From assembly GCF_000382445.1 (NCBI RefSeq), contig NZ_KB905473.1, forward strand, positions 306,559-370,558: 64,000 nucleotides of DNA, read 5' to 3'. The notes under the pieces were generated by a model. That model did not search any database and was not told where the DNA came from. It saw nothing but the letters and a program-made list of their open reading frames with translations. Of the stretch, positions 61,390 to 64,000 are shown one piece after another. Position numbers and translations under genes: made by a program. Every line of letters begins with the position of its first letter. The first letter of the stretch is position 1. This stretch comes from Phocaeicola massiliensis B84634 = Timone 84634 = DSM 17679 = JCM 13223. GTDB lineage: Bacteria > Bacteroidota > Bacteroidia > Bacteroidales > Bacteroidaceae.

Positions 61390-62415
61390 TCAGATTGTTT
61401 TTAAATTCTGTTTTGAGTACCATGCCTGATACGCGGCGGCATACTCCTGACGTTCCCGTTCCAGGGAATTTCTCATCTCAGGGGTGTATCCGAGCAGGCG
61501 GATGTATCCTCCGTTATAGCCGGTGAGTTCGCACCTTATTCCGGCTTCCTCCAGTTTGTCGATGCGTTTTTGGGCCATTTTTGCGCTTGAATATTCCTTC
61601 GGCCAAAAATAGACTTCGCCCCGTGAGCCGAAACAGTCTTCCCCCAGAATTATTTCCCCGGCATACTTCCGGCTTTCGATGAAGCCGAAACGCGCTTTGC
61701 CCAATGCCTGGCGCATTGCCTCGTGTGCCGGACCTTCCGGATGCTTGAATATCTCCGACTTGTCTTTGCTGCCGAGTTTGGGCGGTTCCACCTTGTACGG
61801 CTGTTTGTAACTTCCGATTCCGAGCGTCAGGTAAAAGTTGGTGTGAAAATAGTCCGTCATGGGGTCGCTGTCATCGAAATTGTACGACATGATGAAATCG
61901 CAGATATTCACCATTACATCCTTTGCCCTGTCCGTCAAGGATTTGTCTGAATGGATATGATGGTGGTTGACATCGCCTTGAACTTTTCCGGACTCTTTGG
62001 TGAACGCCTCGAAATCCGCTTTCATCAACCGGATATGGATGGAGTGGCAATTCTCCCGTCTGACAGAGAACTTGTATCCCGGATAGGTCTCCTTGAGCCA
62101 TGCCCGTACCAGTCCCACGATTTCAGGAGCGTGCTGCCCCTTGTAATTGCGGCCTTTCCAGCGGTATTCGTTATACACATACTTGGTGTATTCCTTTGCC
62201 GTGGCTCCCGGATAGTCATATTCATATCCGGTTGAGGTCGAGGGAATATCCGGTTTTTCTTTCCAAGCCTCAAAAAGCCTTCCAAACTCGGTGTTCACCT
62301 GTTGCATGATTGCGGTGTCACCACCCTTGTCCGGGTGGTGCTCCAATGCCAGCCGGCGGTATTCTTTCTTCAAGTCCGCCAGAGAGTGTATGTTCTGAAA
62401 ATAAGTCATAGCCAT
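61390..62415 (-). CDS. J-domain protein of the ICE
   Basis: 341 residues. The N-terminal 60 residues form a J domain, with HPD at 27-29 in ALEHHPDKGG, so it can stimulate a DnaK-type chaperone. The central part (about 110-180, GYKFSVRRENCHSIHIRLMK) resembles the LPD29-type large-polyvalent-protein domain found on phages and conjugative elements. It may recruit host chaperones during establishment. It starts 8 bp after the small gene upstream. Confidence 0.75.
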   Translation of the reverse strand: MAMTYFQNIHSLADLKKEYRRLALEHHPDKGGDTAIMQQVNTEFGRLFEAWKEKPDIPSTSTGYEYDYPGATAKEYTKYVYNEYRWKGRNYKGQHAPEIVGLVRAWLKETYPGYKFSVRRENCHSIHIRLMKADFEAFTKESGKVQGDVNHHHIHSDKSLTDRAKDVMVNICDFIMSYNFDDSDPMTDYFHTNFYLTLGIGSYKQPYKVEPPKLGSKDKSEIFKHPEGPAHEAMRQALGKARFGFIESRKYAGEIILGEDCFGSRGEVYFWPKEYSSAKMAQKRIDKLEEAGIRCELTGYNGGYIRLLGYTPEMRNSLERERQEYAAAYQAWYSKQNLKTI

Positions 62416-62423
62416 AAGTTTTT

Positions 62424-62633
62424 TTATGCCCCTGCGAGGCGGTTGATAAAATATTCCCGGTAGTCAAGGTCAAGACCGAGGTTGAGACAGGCCGTTTCCA
62501 TGTCATCTTCTCTCAGGTCGTCCGCCTCCTGCAATTCGCGCAGGTACCGGATTTCGGAGTCCAGGTATTCCTGTGCTTCCGTTTGACCGCAACCGCATGA
62601 GTTGCAGATCAGACTGATAATGTTTCCCTGCAT
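62424..62633 (-). CDS. Small acidic ICE protein, unknown
   Basis: The ATG at 62633 gives 69 residues (MQGNIISLICNSCGCGQTEA). A C-G-C cluster near the N-terminus and many acidic residues are visible. It overlaps the next gene by 25 bp and ends 8 bp before the J-domain gene starts. No family recognised. Confidence 0.5.
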   Translation of the reverse strand: MQGNIISLICNSCGCGQTEAQEYLDSEIRYLRELQEADDLREDDMETACLNLGLDLDYREYFINRLAGA

Positions 62634-62908
62634 GCTGTTTGATTTTTTATGTTTCTGTTCCTGTTTCTGAGGCCTCGTCCGTCGTATATCGAGACGGCCC
62701 GTTCCACCAAAAGCCTGCGGTTGTCTTCCGAAAGTTCCAGATAGAACCGTTCCGCCGCGCCGAATGTGCCCTTGTCTGTCGCCACGCACCATTTTTCCCA
62801 GAAATGCGGGTACATGCCGCCATACACGGTTTTGCATTCCTCCTCGCTCCAGGCGTTCCACATGTAGTAGAAGAAACTGGAGACGGTATTTTCCGCTTGA
62901 TATTTCAT
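62609..62908 (-). CDS. Small ICE protein, unknown
   Basis: The ATG at 62908 (MKYQAENTVSSFFYYMWNAW) gives 99 residues; an upstream in-frame ATG would overlap the next gene more. Aromatic-rich N-terminus with a conserved-looking WSEEECKTVYGGMYPHFWEK. It resembles the 92-residue gene at 58382-58660 in length and style (KWTGYFNQNLW versus EKWCVATDKG), so they may be relatives. Confidence 0.5.
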   Translation of the reverse strand: MKYQAENTVSSFFYYMWNAWSEEECKTVYGGMYPHFWEKWCVATDKGTFGAAERFYLELSEDNRRLLVERAVSIYDGRGLRNRNRNIKNQTACRETLSV

Positions 62909-63504
62909 GGTTCTTCTATTTGTGATTCTACATTGTTTGTTTCTCTCAGTTGATGCCACACAGCCTCATACATCTCATGAAGCCAGTCTATGTTCTTCGC
63001 GCCGAGTTCAAACGGGCTGTGACACTGCACCTCGTCACCGCTTTCTTTCTCTTCGGCAAGGACGGTCAGGCTGTCCGCCGTTACCCGGAGTCCTGTCACC
63101 CTGCATTCATATGGTTCTCCGTTCTTGCCAAACCATATCACCCAGACCGGATCATAATCCTCTTCCGGAAGACGAATTTCTTTCACGCAGTGAGCATGGA
63201 GCAACTGCCGTATCGCGTCGATGATGTCCCCCCGCAGTTCCTTGATCCTGCCGCTGAAATCAACGGCTTCTGACGGTAAACTTCCTTTTCCGCCTCTTTC
63301 CTGCAAGGAGAGAATCCGCGTGTCGGGATGGATACAGAAATCCCAGTCCAACACTTCATCGTCATCGCGTGTCGTGTGGATATCGCCGCCCAAAACAAGA
63401 CCGCAATCGTCATTTACCATTCTTTTTGCTTCATCGCGGTCTTCTGCCGCTACCGTGTAAGTGCCCTCGAAGGAATACCTTACTCTTATGTCATATCTTT
63501 TCAT
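62905..63504 (-). CDS. ICE accessory protein, unknown
   Basis: The ATG at 63504 (MKRYDIRVRYSFEGTYTVAA) gives 199 residues; MERIM at 63516 is an alternative. The N-terminal domain (VRYSFEGTYTVAAEDRDEAK, then DVLDWDFCIHPDTR-like EVLDWDFCIHPDTRI) is a beta-alpha unit seen in many small ICE proteins. Overlaps the next gene by 4 bp. Function unknown. Confidence 0.58.
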   Translation of the reverse strand: MKRYDIRVRYSFEGTYTVAAEDRDEAKRMVNDDCGLVLGGDIHTTRDDDEVLDWDFCIHPDTRILSLQERGGKGSLPSEAVDFSGRIKELRGDIIDAIRQLLHAHCVKEIRLPEEDYDPVWVIWFGKNGEPYECRVTGLRVTADSLTVLAEEKESGDEVQCHSPFELGAKNIDWLHEMYEAVWHQLRETNNVESQIEEP

Positions 63505-63638
63505 GATTCTTTCCATTTGATTGTTGATACCAGATTCATTGCCCGGAAGGATTACCGGATATTCAATATTGCGCTAAAGGCATGTGGGTCAAGCCTGTAA
63601 AACGTCGGAAGGTTAAGTGTGACCATCGGGTAGCTTAC

Positions 63639-64000
63639 TCAGCCGCTCTGACGTCTATAACCTGTATCCTCAGCCAATTTGTTAGACAGAAGGAACTCCA
63701 TGGCATCAGGATTGTTGTTGATGTCCACGAATGCCCTGTCAGGCAGTGAGAATGCCGCCTTATCTTCTAAGTTGACCGTCAGGACCGTGTATATCTCATG
63801 GGTCACGGGATCTTTCAGAGACAATGCCGGCCAGCCGTTATGGTACATTTCAATCACGATTGAGAGACGGCTTTCCTGATACAGGAAAGTCTCTTCCATG
63901 GACGGATGGTCGCATTTGGCAATTTCAAAATCATCCTCCCCTTTGGTAAATGTCACCATCGGATAGGATACATCGACAAAACATTCCTCTTCCCGGTAGC
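63639..64000 (-). CDS. DUF4313-like ICE protein (5' end may lie off window)
   Basis: The frame is open to the right edge; an ATG at 63959 would give 106 residues, but the reading frame continues upstream without a stop. The body (TVNLEDKAAFSLPDRAFVDI, then NKLAEDTGYRRQSG) matches DUF4313 of Bacteroides conjugative elements, where the ending TGYRRQSG is recurrent. Function unknown. Confidence 0.6.
   Translation of the reverse strand, partial: YREEECFVDVSYPMVTFTKGEDDFEIAKCDHPSMEETFLYQESRLSIVIEMYHNGWPALSLKDPVTHEIYTVLTVNLEDKAAFSLPDRAFVDINNNPDAMEFLLSNKLAEDTGYRRQSG

Overview
The window looks like a segment of a large integrative and conjugative element (ICE) from a gut Bacteroidales species (Bacteroides, Phocaeicola or Parabacteroides). 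The grounds are a CTnDOT-type mobA-mobB-mobC and traE-to-traQ gene order, Bacteroidota-type type VI secretion (T6SS subtype iii, with TssN, TssO, TssP, TssQ and TssR and no TssJ, TssL or TssM), Bacteroidota lipoprotein and signal sequences, and TAnnTTTG-like promoter boxes. No integrase, attachment site, rRNA or tRNA is visible, so both ends of the element lie outside the window.

Layout. (1) 1-9575, minus strand: T6SS operon hcp, vgrG, a TPR protein, tssB, tssC, a terminator-like hairpin, then a PAAR-Rhs polymorphic toxin whose toxic tip runs off the left edge. (2) 9601-11185: an IS4-type insertion sequence with 17-bp inverted repeats and an 8-bp target duplication, inserted 25 bp upstream of hcp. 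(3) 11429-27358, plus strand: the main T6SS operon: ClpV (TssH), four more Hcp-like proteins, an AT-rich effector/immunity cassette, TssE, TssF, TssN, TssK, TssG, then TssQ, TssO, TssP and TssR. (4) 27383-33706: an AT-rich cargo zone with an Hcp-nuclease fusion (PoNe-like) and its PoNi-like immunity protein, further immunity-like and unknown genes, and two HEPN-like proteins. (5) 33825-37546, minus strand: mobC (coupling protein), mobB (relaxase), mobA. (6) 37547-43465: a repeat-rich region, a ParA-type traA with two following genes, and a SIR2 plus AbiH pair that looks like an anti-phage island. (7) 43466-53433, plus strand: the mating-pore operon traE to traQ plus a lysozyme. (8) 53502-64000, minus strand: accessory ICE genes (DUF932, M20 peptidase, a methylase-like protein lacking motif IV, a J-domain protein, many small unknowns) and two copies of a structured repeat whose stems covary.

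How the genes fit together. The T6SS is cargo of a conjugative element. The tra and mob genes move the island between gut Bacteroidales, while the T6SS lets the host attack competitors with interchangeable effectors carried on Rhs, on Hcp or next to Hcp genes, each with its own immunity gene. The SIR2/AbiH and HEPN genes probably add phage or plasmid defence.

Most striking: the Hcp-PoNe fusion, the glycine-zipper effector with a four-helix membrane immunity partner, the SIR2-AbiH pair inside the tra region, the GCAATG/CATTGC repeat field in front of a ParA gene, the paired 10-bp direct-repeat arrays upstream of mob and traE, and the covarying hairpin element. All family assignments come from reading motifs by eye; no database search was run.
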